A DNA stretch of 28,895 nt, taken from positions 1-28,895 of the forward strand of contig JBNMKN010000011.1 of NCBI GenBank assembly GCA_050874365.1. Reading direction: 5' to 3'. This DNA comes from Eshraghiella sp050874365 (GTDB taxonomy: Bacteria > Bacillota > Clostridia > Lachnospirales > Lachnospiraceae). Within the stretch, counting starts at the first letter, position 1, and every line of letters begins with the position of its first letter. The translations under genes and the position numbers were made by a program. This document shows, piece after piece, positions 1 to 7,178 of this stretch. Under the pieces are notes generated by a model, which made no database searches, was not told the origin of the DNA, and saw only the letters and a list, made by a program, of their open reading frames with translations.

Positions 1-1021
1 CTGTCAGCTCTTTTAACTTAAATAACATGGTCTGCGTTGAAACCGCAGGCGGAAAAATAACTTTATATCTGAGAACAGGTGTAAGTACGGGAATTAACTC
101 CTCGCCCTCTCCCATAACAAGACCTGCCCTTGTATTGCTAAGTCCCGTAACGGCACATATACAGCCTGCTTTGACTTCATCCCTTGTCTCATAGGAAGTG
201 CCGTTATATACACGAATCTGGTTTATTTTGCCGTAATCAGGAATACTTGTCCTGACTTTAAGGCTTCCACCGGTTATTTTCATGTGGGTAAGCCTGTTTC
301 CGTCATTGTCATGGGATATTTTGTATACCGTGGCAGAAAAAGCATCTTTATAATCCTTTGCAACGGTAAAAGTATCAAGGCCGTCCATAAACTCCCTGAT
401 GCCCTCATTTTTGAGTGCCGAGCCGAAATATACGGGGAAAAGCTCTCTTTTTGCTATTGCATCCCCTACTTCTTCATCGGTTATCTTTTCGCCCTCAAAA
501 TATTTGCTTATAAAGCTTTCCCTTACAGACGCTATCTCCTCGTCATTCTCTGTTGTAAAATCAACGGCATTGCGTGAGAGCTTCTCTTTTATGTCCTTTA
601 ATATGTCCTCTTTAACAATTCCCTGTCTGTCTGTTTTATTGACAAATATAAACACAGGTATTCCGTATCTTTCAAGTAATTTCCACAAAGTAACCGTGTA
701 AGCTGTCACCTTATCAGGTGCCGATATGATTAAAACCGCATAATCAAGCACCTGCAGGGTTCTTTCCATTTCTGCCGAAAAATCCGTATGACCGGGCGTG
801 TCCAACAGGGTAACTTTCGTATTGCCTGCCATAAAGCTGCCCTGCTTTGAAAAAATTGTGATTCCACGCTCCCTTTCCAGATTTTCCGTATCAAAAAAAG
901 TATCTCTTTTATCTACTCGTCCAAGTTTTCTTATGCTGCCGCCAAAATACATAAAATTCTCCGACAAAGTCGTCTTTCCCGCATCTACATGGGCGACAAT
1001 ACCTAATACTGTTTCCTTCAA
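1..1021 (-). CDS. TetM/TetO-like ribosomal-protection-type GTPase (partial, 3' end outside window)
   Basis: This is a translational GTPase of the EF-G/TetM superfamily; 340 codons are present and the C-terminal half lies beyond base 1. Motifs seen are G1 AHVDAGKTT (residues 10-18), RERGIT as G2, DTPGHTDF as G3 and NKTD as G4, followed by a domain-II-like segment. The sequence tracks TetM more closely than EF-G, for example DTPGHTDFSAEMERTL and VLDYAVLIISA. The start is taken as TTG at 1021: GAGGAG lies 9 nt upstream, and the first in-frame ATG would remove the P-loop. It begins 17 nt after the rsmH stop, so the two form an operon and its ribosome site overlaps the end of rsmH. Family members remove tetracycline from ribosomes, but many chromosomal relatives have no shown resistance role. 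I infer a ribosome-associated GTPase; resistance is not established. Confidence 0.85.
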   Translation of the reverse strand, partial: MKETVLGIVAHVDAGKTTLSENFMYFGGSIRKLGRVDKRDTFFDTENLERERGITIFSKQGSFMAGNTKVTLLDTPGHTDFSAEMERTLQVLDYAVLIISAPDKVTAYTVTLWKLLERYGIPVFIFVNKTDRQGIVKEDILKDIKEKLSRNAVDFTTENDEEIASVRESFISKYFEGEKITDEEVGDAIAKRELFPVYFGSALKNEGIREFMDGLDTFTVAKDYKDAFSATVYKISHDNDGNRLTHMKITGGSLKVRTSIPDYGKINQIRVYNGTSYETRDEVKAGCICAVTGLSNTRAGLVMGEGEELIPVLTPVLRYKVIFPPAVSTQTMLFKLKELT

Positions 1022-1038
1022 TTTGTATTTCTCCTCGC

Positions 1039-2079
1039 TTAACGCACTGCCCATCTTAATTTAGTGGACCTTGCCCTTCCGTTTCTTGCACATTCCGCTG
1101 CGGACGGTCTTATGACATCCGATATTTCCGATAAAATACCGTCCTTCTTATACATTTTAAAATACTGCTTCACAAGACGGTCCTCTCCCGAATGAAATGT
1201 AAGAATTGCTATTCTTCCGCCCTCTTTCATCACATAAGGCAGTTTTTGTAAAAATTCCTCCAGCACCTCAAATTCGCTGTTCACATCTATTCTCAGCGCC
1301 TGAAAGGTTCTCTGGCAGGATTTTTTAACCGCATCCTTACGCTCTTTTTCAGGTATAAAGGAAAGTGCCTTTTCTATGGCTTTATATAAGTCCGTGGTGG
1401 TATTTATCTCTTTTTTCTTTCTGAATTCATTAAATACCTCGGTTGCAATCTCTTTTGCATAAGGCTCATCTGAATTTTCGATTAACATGCCGATAAATTC
1501 GTCCTTGGTAAGCTTCTTTAATCTCTCGGAAGCCGGCTCGCCCTTTGAGGGGTCAAGACGTAAATCAAGTGGTCCTTCGTTCTTGTAAGAAAAACCTCTC
1601 TCCGGGTTATCAATCTGCATGGAGGATACGCCAAGGTCTGCCATCAGAAAATCAAATTTGCCCGCTGTTTTACTGACTTCGTCTATATTTTTAAAATTGG
1701 TTCTGACTACCGAAAAAACTTCCTCCGAATAACCTTTGTCCCTTAATCTCTTTTCTGTCTTGACTATTTCTATAGGGTCTATGTCAAGGGAATATAAATG
1801 ACCGCTGCCGTTTAATTTTTCAAGGATTTTACCTGAATGTCCGCCGTATCCAAGTGTGGCGTCAAGTCCCACTTCTCCAGACTTTATCTTTAACACTTCA
1901 AGAATCTCCTCAACCATTATGGGAATGTGCATGCCTGCAGGTGTACTTCCCTTGCTTATGACTTTTTCTATGGTATCCTTGTATTTTTCAGGATTAAGTT
2001 CTTTATATTTCTCACTGAATTTTCTCGGATGGGTACCGCTATAGCGTACTCTTCTCTTGTGAATCTGTTCTTCGCTCAT
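1039..2079 (-). CDS. rsmH: 16S rRNA (cytosine1402-N4)-methyltransferase RsmH, N-terminally extended type
   Basis: A 346-residue SAM-dependent methyltransferase that modifies N4 of C1402 in the ribosomal P site. The canonical RsmH start motif HIPIMVEEIL appears only at residue 51. The SAM-binding motif GLDATLGYGGHSG follows (about 71-83), then LMADLGVSSMQID and, near the C-terminus, LTFHSGEDRLVKQYF. The first 50 residues form a basic extension (RRVRYSGTHPRKF) absent from the usual ~310-residue RsmH of the division (dcw) cluster. There are no division genes here, which suggests this is the second RsmH type found in some Clostridia; that is inference. An in-frame ATG, with AAAGG about 10 nt upstream, opens the gene. 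It is followed by the TetM-like GTPase, so both products act on the ribosome. Confidence 0.93.
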   Translation of the reverse strand: MSEEQIHKRRVRYSGTHPRKFSEKYKELNPEKYKDTIEKVISKGSTPAGMHIPIMVEEILEVLKIKSGEVGLDATLGYGGHSGKILEKLNGSGHLYSLDIDPIEIVKTEKRLRDKGYSEEVFSVVRTNFKNIDEVSKTAGKFDFLMADLGVSSMQIDNPERGFSYKNEGPLDLRLDPSKGEPASERLKKLTKDEFIGMLIENSDEPYAKEIATEVFNEFRKKKEINTTTDLYKAIEKALSFIPEKERKDAVKKSCQRTFQALRIDVNSEFEVLEEFLQKLPYVMKEGGRIAILTFHSGEDRLVKQYFKMYKKDGILSEISDVIRPSAAECARNGRARSTKLRWAVR

Positions 2080-2103
2080 TTCTAATAACCTTTTTTTCGT
2101 TAA

Positions 2104-2118
2104 TGATAATTAATTATA
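2104..2118. promoter_or_regulatory. Possible rsmH -10 and overlapping Fur-box-like sequence
   Basis: On the minus strand TATAAT (2113-2118) is a plausible -10 for rsmH, but no good -35 is seen. On the plus strand the same stretch reads TGATAATTAATTATA. Its left half is the exact 7-mer TGATAAT of the Bacillus-type 7-1-7 Fur box; the right half matches poorly. In such AT-rich DNA this may be chance. It lies between rsmH and the DtxR-type gene. Confidence 0.3.
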
Positions 2119-2129
2119 TAGTAAAACAT

Positions 2130-2158
2130 TTGATAAATCTACTTTTTCATGTTAAAAT
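2130..2158 (+). promoter_or_regulatory. Sigma-A-type promoter of the DtxR-family gene
   Basis: TTGATA (2130-2135), a 17-bp spacer and TAAAAT (2153-2158) give a good vegetative promoter with a predicted start near 2165, ahead of the GAGG ribosome site at 2175-2178. A second TATAAT at 2164-2169, preceded by an extended TG, would start transcription inside the ribosome site and so is less likely. Confidence 0.6.
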
Positions 2159-2187
2159 AGTGTTATAATTTTGTGAGGTACAATGTA

Positions 2188-2568
2188 ATGATCATTAACG
2201 AATCAGCTGAAAATTATTTAGAGACAATCCTTATACTCAGTAACAAATTACCTGTAGTACGTTCGGTAGATGTTGCTAATGAACTTGATTTTAAGAAATC
2301 GAGCGTAAGTATTGCAATGAAAAATCTCAAAGCCAACGGACACATAACGGTTACTGATGCAGGTTTTATATATCTTACCGAATCAGGCATGGAAATCGCC
2401 GAGAAGGTGTATGAAAGACATCGTTTTATCTCGTCATGGCTTATTTCCCTCGGTGTTCCTGAGGACATTGCCACAGAGGATGCCTGTAAGATGGAGCATA
2501 TCATAAGCAATGAAAGCTATGCTGCCATTAAGAACTACATCAAGGCTAACAGCAAAGAGAATAATTAA
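2188..2568 (+). CDS. DtxR/MntR-family metal-dependent transcriptional regulator
   Basis: A 126-residue repressor of the DtxR family. It has an N-terminal winged helix (about 8-65, recognition segment FKKSSVSIAMKNLKANG) and a dimerisation/metal domain (about 66-120), and it lacks the C-terminal SH3-like domain of DtxR. Metal-ligand positions visible by alignment from memory are H78 in ERHRF and C100, E103 and H104 in DACKMEH. This Cys-Glu-His set matches iron-sensing DtxR (C102/E105/H106); Mn-sensing MntR has Glu at the cysteine position. The start at 2188 has GAGG 9 nt upstream; an in-frame GTG at 2173 would place the ribosome site inside the gene. It converges on the feo operon, making it the natural candidate to bind the palindrome at 7179-7194. 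The iron assignment is inferred. Confidence 0.9.
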   Translation: MIINESAENYLETILILSNKLPVVRSVDVANELDFKKSSVSIAMKNLKANGHITVTDAGFIYLTESGMEIAEKVYERHRFISSWLISLGVPEDIATEDACKMEHIISNESYAAIKNYIKANSKENN

Positions 2569-2569
2569 C

Positions 2570-2604
2570 AAAACGGTACATACCATTCTGATATGTACCG
2601 TTTT
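2570..2604. terminator. Bidirectional hairpin terminator between the DtxR gene and the feo operon
   Basis: A perfect 13-bp stem, AAAACGGTACATA (2570-2582) with TATGTACCGTTTT (2592-2604), closes a 9-nt loop. A T-run follows on the plus strand and a weaker TTTTGTT on the minus strand. It lies just after the DtxR-gene stop and 16 nt from the end of the PAS gene, so it can serve both converging transcripts. Confidence 0.88.
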
Positions 2605-2620
2605 TATATTCTGCACTGTT

Positions 2621-2986
2621 TTACCACAAATCGTACTGTTTCATGGTTTCCCTGTTTCTGAATTCATGTTTTTCGTAATATCCGATTAATTTACCGTTAT
2701 CACGGAGTGCCACCATATATACGTCCTTATTCTGTTTTTCATTATAAAAAGTATATACGATATTATGGCTTTCATCCTCAGCAAACCAGTCAACCACCTG
2801 TTTTATCTTATCAGAGGATTCACTGTTATGGCAATTAAGGATACTCTGTCCTACAAGCTTCTCTCCGCCACGTTTTTCATAATTATGAATTGCTGCGGGA
2901 TTCATATATATTATTTTGTGATTAATATCACATATAACAACCGAGCATCTGTCCGCATCTACAATACTTTTAAAAAACTTATCCAT
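2621..2986 (-). CDS. Small single-domain PAS protein
   Basis: A 121-residue protein consisting almost wholly of one PAS domain. Typical features are VVICDINHKIIYMNPAA (about 16-32), GQSILNCHNSES (about 46-57) and VALRDNGKLIGYYEKHE near the C-terminus. The NCHNS segment resembles the NCHPP motif of PAS domains attached to DUF438-type hemerythrin-like proteins, so a heme, metal or small-ligand sensor role is possible but unproven. There is no output domain and no membrane segment. AAGGAG lies before the ATG, 15 nt after the ZIP transporter stop. As the last gene of the feo-fur-ZIP operon, it may sense or buffer an effector linked to iron supply. Product family is confident; role is unknown. Confidence 0.82.
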   Translation of the reverse strand: MDKFFKSIVDADRCSVVICDINHKIIYMNPAAIHNYEKRGGEKLVGQSILNCHNSESSDKIKQVVDWFAEDESHNIVYTFYNEKQNKDVYMVALRDNGKLIGYYEKHEFRNRETMKQYDLW

Positions 2987-3001
2987 AAACTGTCTCTCCT
3001 T

Positions 3002-3784
3002 TTATCCCAGTGCAACATCAAGCACCATCATCAATGTAAAGCCAACAGCAAAAAAGATTGTTCCCATATTGGAATGATTATTGCCCTCTGCCATTTCGGG
3101 AATCAGCTCCTCCACAACCACATATAACATGGCACCTGCCGCAAAGGACAACAGATACGGAAGCACAGGTATCAGAACCCCTGCCGCCAATACTGTAATT
3201 ACCGCCGCCACAGGTTCTACAATTCCCGATAATGTACCCATAACAAAGGCTTTTTTCTTACTCATGCCCTCTGATTTAAGCGGCATGGATATGATTGCGC
3301 CCTCCGGGAAATTTTGGATTGCTATACCTATTGATAATGCCAATGCCCCAAGCATATTAATGGAGCCATTGTTTCTTAACCAGCCGGCACATACCACACC
3401 TACCGCCATGCCCTCGGGAATATTATGCAAGGTAACGGCAAGGACAAGCTTTGTGGTTTTTTTTAAGGTTGTGACAGGTCCTTCATCCGTACTATCAATA
3501 TGTGTATGGGGAACCACCTTATCTAACAAAAGCAAAAACAAAGTGCCAATCCAGAAGCCCGCAAATGCAGGTATAAAGGAAAGTTTTCCCATTTTGCCTG
3601 ACTGCTCTATGGCAGGAATTAAAAGACTCCATATAGATGCCGCTACCATCACACCCGCGGCAAAGCCCGCAAGAATTTTTCTTGTATTCTCTTTTAACTC
3701 GTTACGCATTACAAATACACACGCCGAGCCGAGAGTTGTTCCGAGAAACGGCAGCAGAATTGTTATAATAAGGTTCTTGTTCAT
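3002..3784 (-). CDS. ZIP-family divalent metal transporter
   Basis: A 260-residue polytopic membrane protein of the ZIP (ZupT/GufA-like) family, which moves Zn2+, Fe2+ or Mn2+ into the cytoplasm. About eight hydrophobic segments are visible. The metal-site motifs are HNIPEGMAVG (H120, E124) in TM4 and QNFPEGAIIS (N158, E161) in TM5, plus VVEELIPE (about 223-230) near the end. A short histidine loop PHTHIDSTDEG (about 92-102) precedes TM4. The start is ATG at 3784, 4 nt past the fur-like stop and 9 nt after AAGGAG; an in-frame GTG 18 nt upstream would swallow that ribosome site. Tight coupling to feoB and the Fur-like gene suggests ferrous iron or a competing metal as substrate. Substrate choice is inference. 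Confidence 0.9.
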   Translation of the reverse strand: MNKNLIITILLPFLGTTLGSACVFVMRNELKENTRKILAGFAAGVMVAASIWSLLIPAIEQSGKMGKLSFIPAFAGFWIGTLFLLLLDKVVPHTHIDSTDEGPVTTLKKTTKLVLAVTLHNIPEGMAVGVVCAGWLRNNGSINMLGALALSIGIAIQNFPEGAIISMPLKSEGMSKKKAFVMGTLSGIVEPVAAVITVLAAGVLIPVLPYLLSFAAGAMLYVVVEELIPEMAEGNNHSNMGTIFFAVGFTLMMVLDVALG

Positions 3785-3788
3785 AAAA

Positions 3789-4199
3789 TCATTCTCCTTC
3801 ACTGCATGGAATAGATAATATACTTCTTATATTTCTGTTGTCAAGTAATTGAAGTCCTTTTAAGCCCTCATATATTACTTTATTCCAATCAGTGCCGGAA
3901 AGTTCCAGTTTTGAATCGTCGTCAAATTCGATAAGACAGCCCTGACCTGCTTTGCAGGTCTCGCTGCAGGCTATCCTATACATATTTTTTCTGTTAATAA
4001 AGCCCATATTTTCAAGCATATTTACCATTCTGTAAACAGTGGCAAAACCTATGTTTTTGTCTTTTTTCTGTGCTTTATAATAAATTTCTTTAATACAACT
4101 GCAATCGTTTTCAAGAATTATATCCAGTAGCATTTCTCTCTGCTTTGTTATTCTGAAACCGTTTTTCTTTAATTCATCTATTAAATACTTTTTTTCCAT
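3789..4199 (-). CDS. Fur-family regulator without histidine metal ligands
   Basis: A 136-residue protein whose N-terminal half is a clear Fur winged helix (GFRITKQREMLLDIIL at 14-29; NIGFATVYRMVNMLENMGFI at 49-68). The C-terminal half departs from the family. Fur, Zur and PerR carry HHDH-type ligands and CxxC pairs, but this protein has no histidine at all and instead has six cysteines (33, 35, 78, 82, 88, 132). The segment ACSETCKAGQGCLIEF (77-92) occupies the place of the usual HHDHLICxxCGKVIEF. It starts 12 nt after feoB with little Shine-Dalgarno signal, so it is probably translationally coupled, and it ends 4 nt before the ZIP start. A thiol, Fe-S or other non-classical sensor is possible; it might also be a metal-blind regulator. 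Confidence 0.88.
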   Translation of the reverse strand: MEKKYLIDELKKNGFRITKQREMLLDIILENDCSCIKEIYYKAQKKDKNIGFATVYRMVNMLENMGFINRKNMYRIACSETCKAGQGCLIEFDDDSKLELSGTDWNKVIYEGLKGLQLLDNRNIRSILSIPCSEGE

Positions 4200-4211
4200 A
4201 TATATCAGTAA

Positions 4212-6608
4212 TTAATCTAATTTAACTTTTGCATTTAAGTGGCTGCTTTCTTTGTATGGTCTTACTAAGAGGTATACAAAGCCAATTACAATAAGGATTG
4301 CGATTGCTGTCGCAACTGTAAATCCAAGACCTGTGAATAATCCGCCGATATTATATACAACAAATGATACAAGGTATGCAAATACACACTGGTAAGCTAC
4401 TGTAATCCAGAACCATTTTGCACTGTTCATCTCTCTCTTGATAGCACCGAGTGCTGCGAAACATGGTGCACAGAAAAGGTTGAATAACATGAATGAAATT
4501 CCGGCAAGTTTTGTTAAACCGATGAAGTCGAGGACACCAAATACACCGACAACTTCTTCCTTAGCAACAAGACCCATGATTGTGGCAATTGTTGCACTTG
4601 CGTTACCAAATCCGAGTGGAGCAAATATCCACTTAATACCGTTTCCGATATGTCCTAAAATACTGTCTGCAAGTTCCATATCAGGGTGGAAACCGAATCC
4701 GTTATCCCATCCGAATACCGAGCCTGCCCAGATTACGATTGATGAAAGAAGGATAATTGTTCCTGCTTTCTTAATGAATGATGAGCCTCTTTCCCACATG
4801 CTTCTTAATACGTTGCCTACAGTTGGCATATGGTATGCCGGAAGTTCCATAACGAATGGTGCCGGGTCTCCTGCGAAAATCTTTGTTTTCTTAAGAATAA
4901 TACCTGAGCAGACAATTGCTGCCACACCTGCAAAGTATGCAAGAGGAGCAATCCACCATGCACCACCGAATAATGCTGTACCTATCATAGCGATAATTGG
5001 CATCTTAGCACCACATGGAATAAATGTTGTTGTCATGATTGTCATCTTACGGTCTCTGTCGTTTTCGATTGTTCTTGATGCCACGACACCCGGAGCACCA
5101 CAACCTGAACCGATTAACATTGGAATGAAGGATTTTCCTGAAAGACCGAACTTACGGAAAATTCTATCCATGATGAAGGCTACTCTCGCCATATAACCAC
5201 ATGCTTCAAGGAATGCAAGGAATATGAACAATACGAGCATCTGTGGTACGAAACCGAGTACCGCACCTACACCGGCGATAATACCGTCAAGTATAAGGCT
5301 CTGTAACCAGTCTACACAATGGATTGCGTTAAGTCCTTTTTCTACAAGAACAGGTATACCGGGTACCCATACTCCGTAGTCTGCAGGGTCAGGACTTTCA
5401 AATTCGCCCTCTTCATCAAGAGGTAACATATCAGCTATTGAATATCCTGATTCATCAAGAGAATCGGCATATGAACCGTAATTTTCTGAGAAAGCATCAA
5501 AGTCTGCATCGTTAAATGAATCTAATAAATCACTGGCACCGATAACATCAGCGTCTGCTGCTTTTTCAAGAACTACCTTAACATCATCGTTACTGAAAAT
5601 GTTCTCTTCTGCCCAGTCATCTGTTGCTTCACTGTATTTTGAAGAACCAATTCCGAATAAATGCCAGCCGTCTCCGAATACACCGTCATTAGCCCAGTCT
5701 GTAGCCCATGAACCTACTGTACTCATTGAAACGAAATATACAAGGAACATGATTGCCGCAAATATTGGAAGTGCTGCAAATCTGTTAGTTACTACTCTAT
5801 CGATTTTATCTGATACTGTAAGTTTCTTCTTAGCTGCTTTTTTGATACAATCTCCGATTATTGAAGAAATATATGTATATCTTTCATTTACGATGATACT
5901 TTCAACGTCATCGTCCTTCATATCCTCTAATTTCTTGATTTCTGCGGAAACATCAGGAACATCTTTCATAAGCTCTGCAATCTTATCATCCTTTTCAAGA
6001 AGCTTAATTGCGAAGAAACGTTTCTGTGTATCATCAACGCCTGTTATCTTATCCATTACTTCTTCAATAACCGATTCAACATCGCTTGCGAAGGAATGAA
6101 CAACCTGGCTGATTTCTTTCTTCTTTGCAACTTTGATTGCCTGTTCTGCCGCTTCTTTGATTCCACGACCCTTAAGAGCTGAAATTTTAACAACTGTACA
6201 TCCAAGCTTTTCACTTAACTTATCTGTATCTACTGTATCTCCTGTTTTTTCAAGAACGTCAATCATGTTGACTGCCATTACAACAGGTATTCCAAGTTCC
6301 ATTATCTGTGTTGAAAGATAAAGGTTTCTTTCAAGGTTAGTACCATCGACGATATTAAGTATCGCATCAGGTCTTTCATTGATAAGGTATGTTCTTGCTA
6401 CAACCTCTTCAAGTGTGTAAGGTGATAAAGAATATATACCCGGAAGGTCCATGATTGTTACTTCTTTATCGAACTTTAACTTACCTTCCTTTTTTTCAAC
6501 TGTAACGCCGGGCCAGTTACCGACGAACTGGTTTGAACCGGTGAGTGCATTAAATAATGTTGTTTTACCGCAGTTTGGATTACCTGCGAGTGCAATTTTT
6601 AATGACAT
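4212..6608 (-). CDS. feoB: Ferrous iron transporter FeoB
   Basis: A 798-residue Fe2+ importer. The cytosolic G domain has GNPNCGKT (9-16), DLPG (54-57), NMID (114-117) and SALKG (143-147), followed by a helical insulator region to about 270. The membrane domain begins with TM1 at about 278-297. It carries the two repeated pore cores GSGCGAPGVVASR (500-512) and FIPCGAKMP (529-537), and a second repeat around 617-760. An unusually long acidic segment (about 301-425, rich in Asp, Glu, Ser and Ala) lies between TM1 and the next conserved stretch VDWLQSLILDGIIAGVG. ATG 6608 has AAGGAG 7-8 nt upstream. It follows two feoA genes across an 80-nt gap and precedes the Fur-like gene. Confidence 0.97.
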   Translation of the reverse strand: MSLKIALAGNPNCGKTTLFNALTGSNQFVGNWPGVTVEKKEGKLKFDKEVTIMDLPGIYSLSPYTLEEVVARTYLINERPDAILNIVDGTNLERNLYLSTQIMELGIPVVMAVNMIDVLEKTGDTVDTDKLSEKLGCTVVKISALKGRGIKEAAEQAIKVAKKKEISQVVHSFASDVESVIEEVMDKITGVDDTQKRFFAIKLLEKDDKIAELMKDVPDVSAEIKKLEDMKDDDVESIIVNERYTYISSIIGDCIKKAAKKKLTVSDKIDRVVTNRFAALPIFAAIMFLVYFVSMSTVGSWATDWANDGVFGDGWHLFGIGSSKYSEATDDWAEENIFSNDDVKVVLEKAADADVIGASDLLDSFNDADFDAFSENYGSYADSLDESGYSIADMLPLDEEGEFESPDPADYGVWVPGIPVLVEKGLNAIHCVDWLQSLILDGIIAGVGAVLGFVPQMLVLFIFLAFLEACGYMARVAFIMDRIFRKFGLSGKSFIPMLIGSGCGAPGVVASRTIENDRDRKMTIMTTTFIPCGAKMPIIAMIGTALFGGAWWIAPLAYFAGVAAIVCSGIILKKTKIFAGDPAPFVMELPAYHMPTVGNVLRSMWERGSSFIKKAGTIILLSSIVIWAGSVFGWDNGFGFHPDMELADSILGHIGNGIKWIFAPLGFGNASATIATIMGLVAKEEVVGVFGVLDFIGLTKLAGISFMLFNLFCAPCFAALGAIKREMNSAKWFWITVAYQCVFAYLVSFVVYNIGGLFTGLGFTVATAIAILIVIGFVYLLVRPYKESSHLNAKVKLD

Positions 6609-6654
6609 AATCTTCTCCTTTTTCTAGCATATATTAATTTGTTTTAACTATCAT

Positions 6655-6674
6655 GAGTTAGTTCTGTATAACTC
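6655..6674. repeat. Short inverted repeat in the feoA-feoB gap
   Basis: GAGTTA (6655-6660) and TAACTC (6669-6674) form a 6-bp stem with an 8-nt loop just after the second feoA stop. There is no strong T-run. It could modulate the feoA:feoB ratio by RNA processing, or be chance. Confidence 0.35.
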
Positions 6675-6688
6675 GTATGTAAAAAAAA

Positions 6689-6907
6689 TTATTCTACCTC
6701 TATCATTGCGGCATCAGCTTTTCTTACTGACAATTCATAACCTCTTACGGTTACTTCGATAGGATCACCGAGTGGTGCAACTTTTCTTATATTAATTTCG
6801 ACACCTTTAGTAATTCCCATATCCATGATTCTTCTCTTGACAGGACCATCTCCGGTAAGCTTCTTAACCTTTACGGTCTGTCCAATTGCAGCTTCTCTTA
6901 ATGTCAT
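6689..6907 (-). CDS. feoA: FeoA-domain protein (second in operon)
   Basis: A 72-residue FeoA protein with an SH3-like barrel. The pattern MTLREAAIGQTVKVKKLTG, RRIMDMGITKGVEI (about 26-39) and GDPIEVTVRGYELSVRK (about 47-63) is the family signature, and the length is typical (70-85). FeoA supports FeoB-mediated Fe2+ uptake, probably by contacting its cytosolic side. AAAGGAG lies before the ATG. It starts 16 nt after the first feoA and is followed by feoB. Confidence 0.95.
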   Translation of the reverse strand: MTLREAAIGQTVKVKKLTGDGPVKRRIMDMGITKGVEINIRKVAPLGDPIEVTVRGYELSVRKADAAMIEVE

Positions 6908-6923
6908 CTTGAACTTACTCCTT

Positions 6924-7136
6924 TTATACCATTATTTTATTGGCCATATCATTACCAATTGCGATTCTTGAATCCTTAACATTAACAATCAGATTGCCTC
7001 CAAGCTTGGAAACAACAGTTACACTAACACCCGGTACAAAACCAAGATTCTCTAAAAATCTTCTCGTTTCTTCCTTTCCACCAACTCTTGCTACAGTGCC
7101 TGTCGCACCTTCATTAATCATTGACAGTGGCATCAT
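6924..7136 (-). CDS. feoA: FeoA-domain protein (first in operon)
   Basis: A 70-residue FeoA paralogue. It shows the leucine/glycine pattern RRFLENLGFVPGVSVTVVSK (25-44) and GNLIVNVKDSRIAIGNDMANKI at the end. Identity to the next feoA is low, so the two copies are diverged rather than recently duplicated; they may form a heteromeric partner for FeoB. The tandem Met codons at 7136 and 7133 both follow AAGGAGG with a workable spacing, and I chose the first. This is the promoter-proximal gene of the iron operon. Confidence 0.95.
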   Translation of the reverse strand: MMPLSMINEGATGTVARVGGKEETRRFLENLGFVPGVSVTVVSKLGGNLIVNVKDSRIAIGNDMANKIMV

Positions 7137-7178
7137 AAAGTTCCTCCTTCGCGTATGATAATTTTTCTCTTTTCGTTG

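Noticed and set aside
1..1021. Acquired tetracycline-resistance gene
   Set aside because: It is TetM-like, but sits in an operon with rsmH and lacks any mobile-element signature. Resistance cannot be claimed from the sequence.
3081..3818. A 245-codon plus-strand frame opposite the ZIP and Fur-like genes
   Set aside because: It is a shadow frame: no ribosome site, no recognisable domain, and the minus strand carries well-conserved families.
4438..5196. A 252-codon plus-strand frame opposite feoB
   Set aside because: It is a shadow of the conserved FeoB membrane domain and has no independent support.
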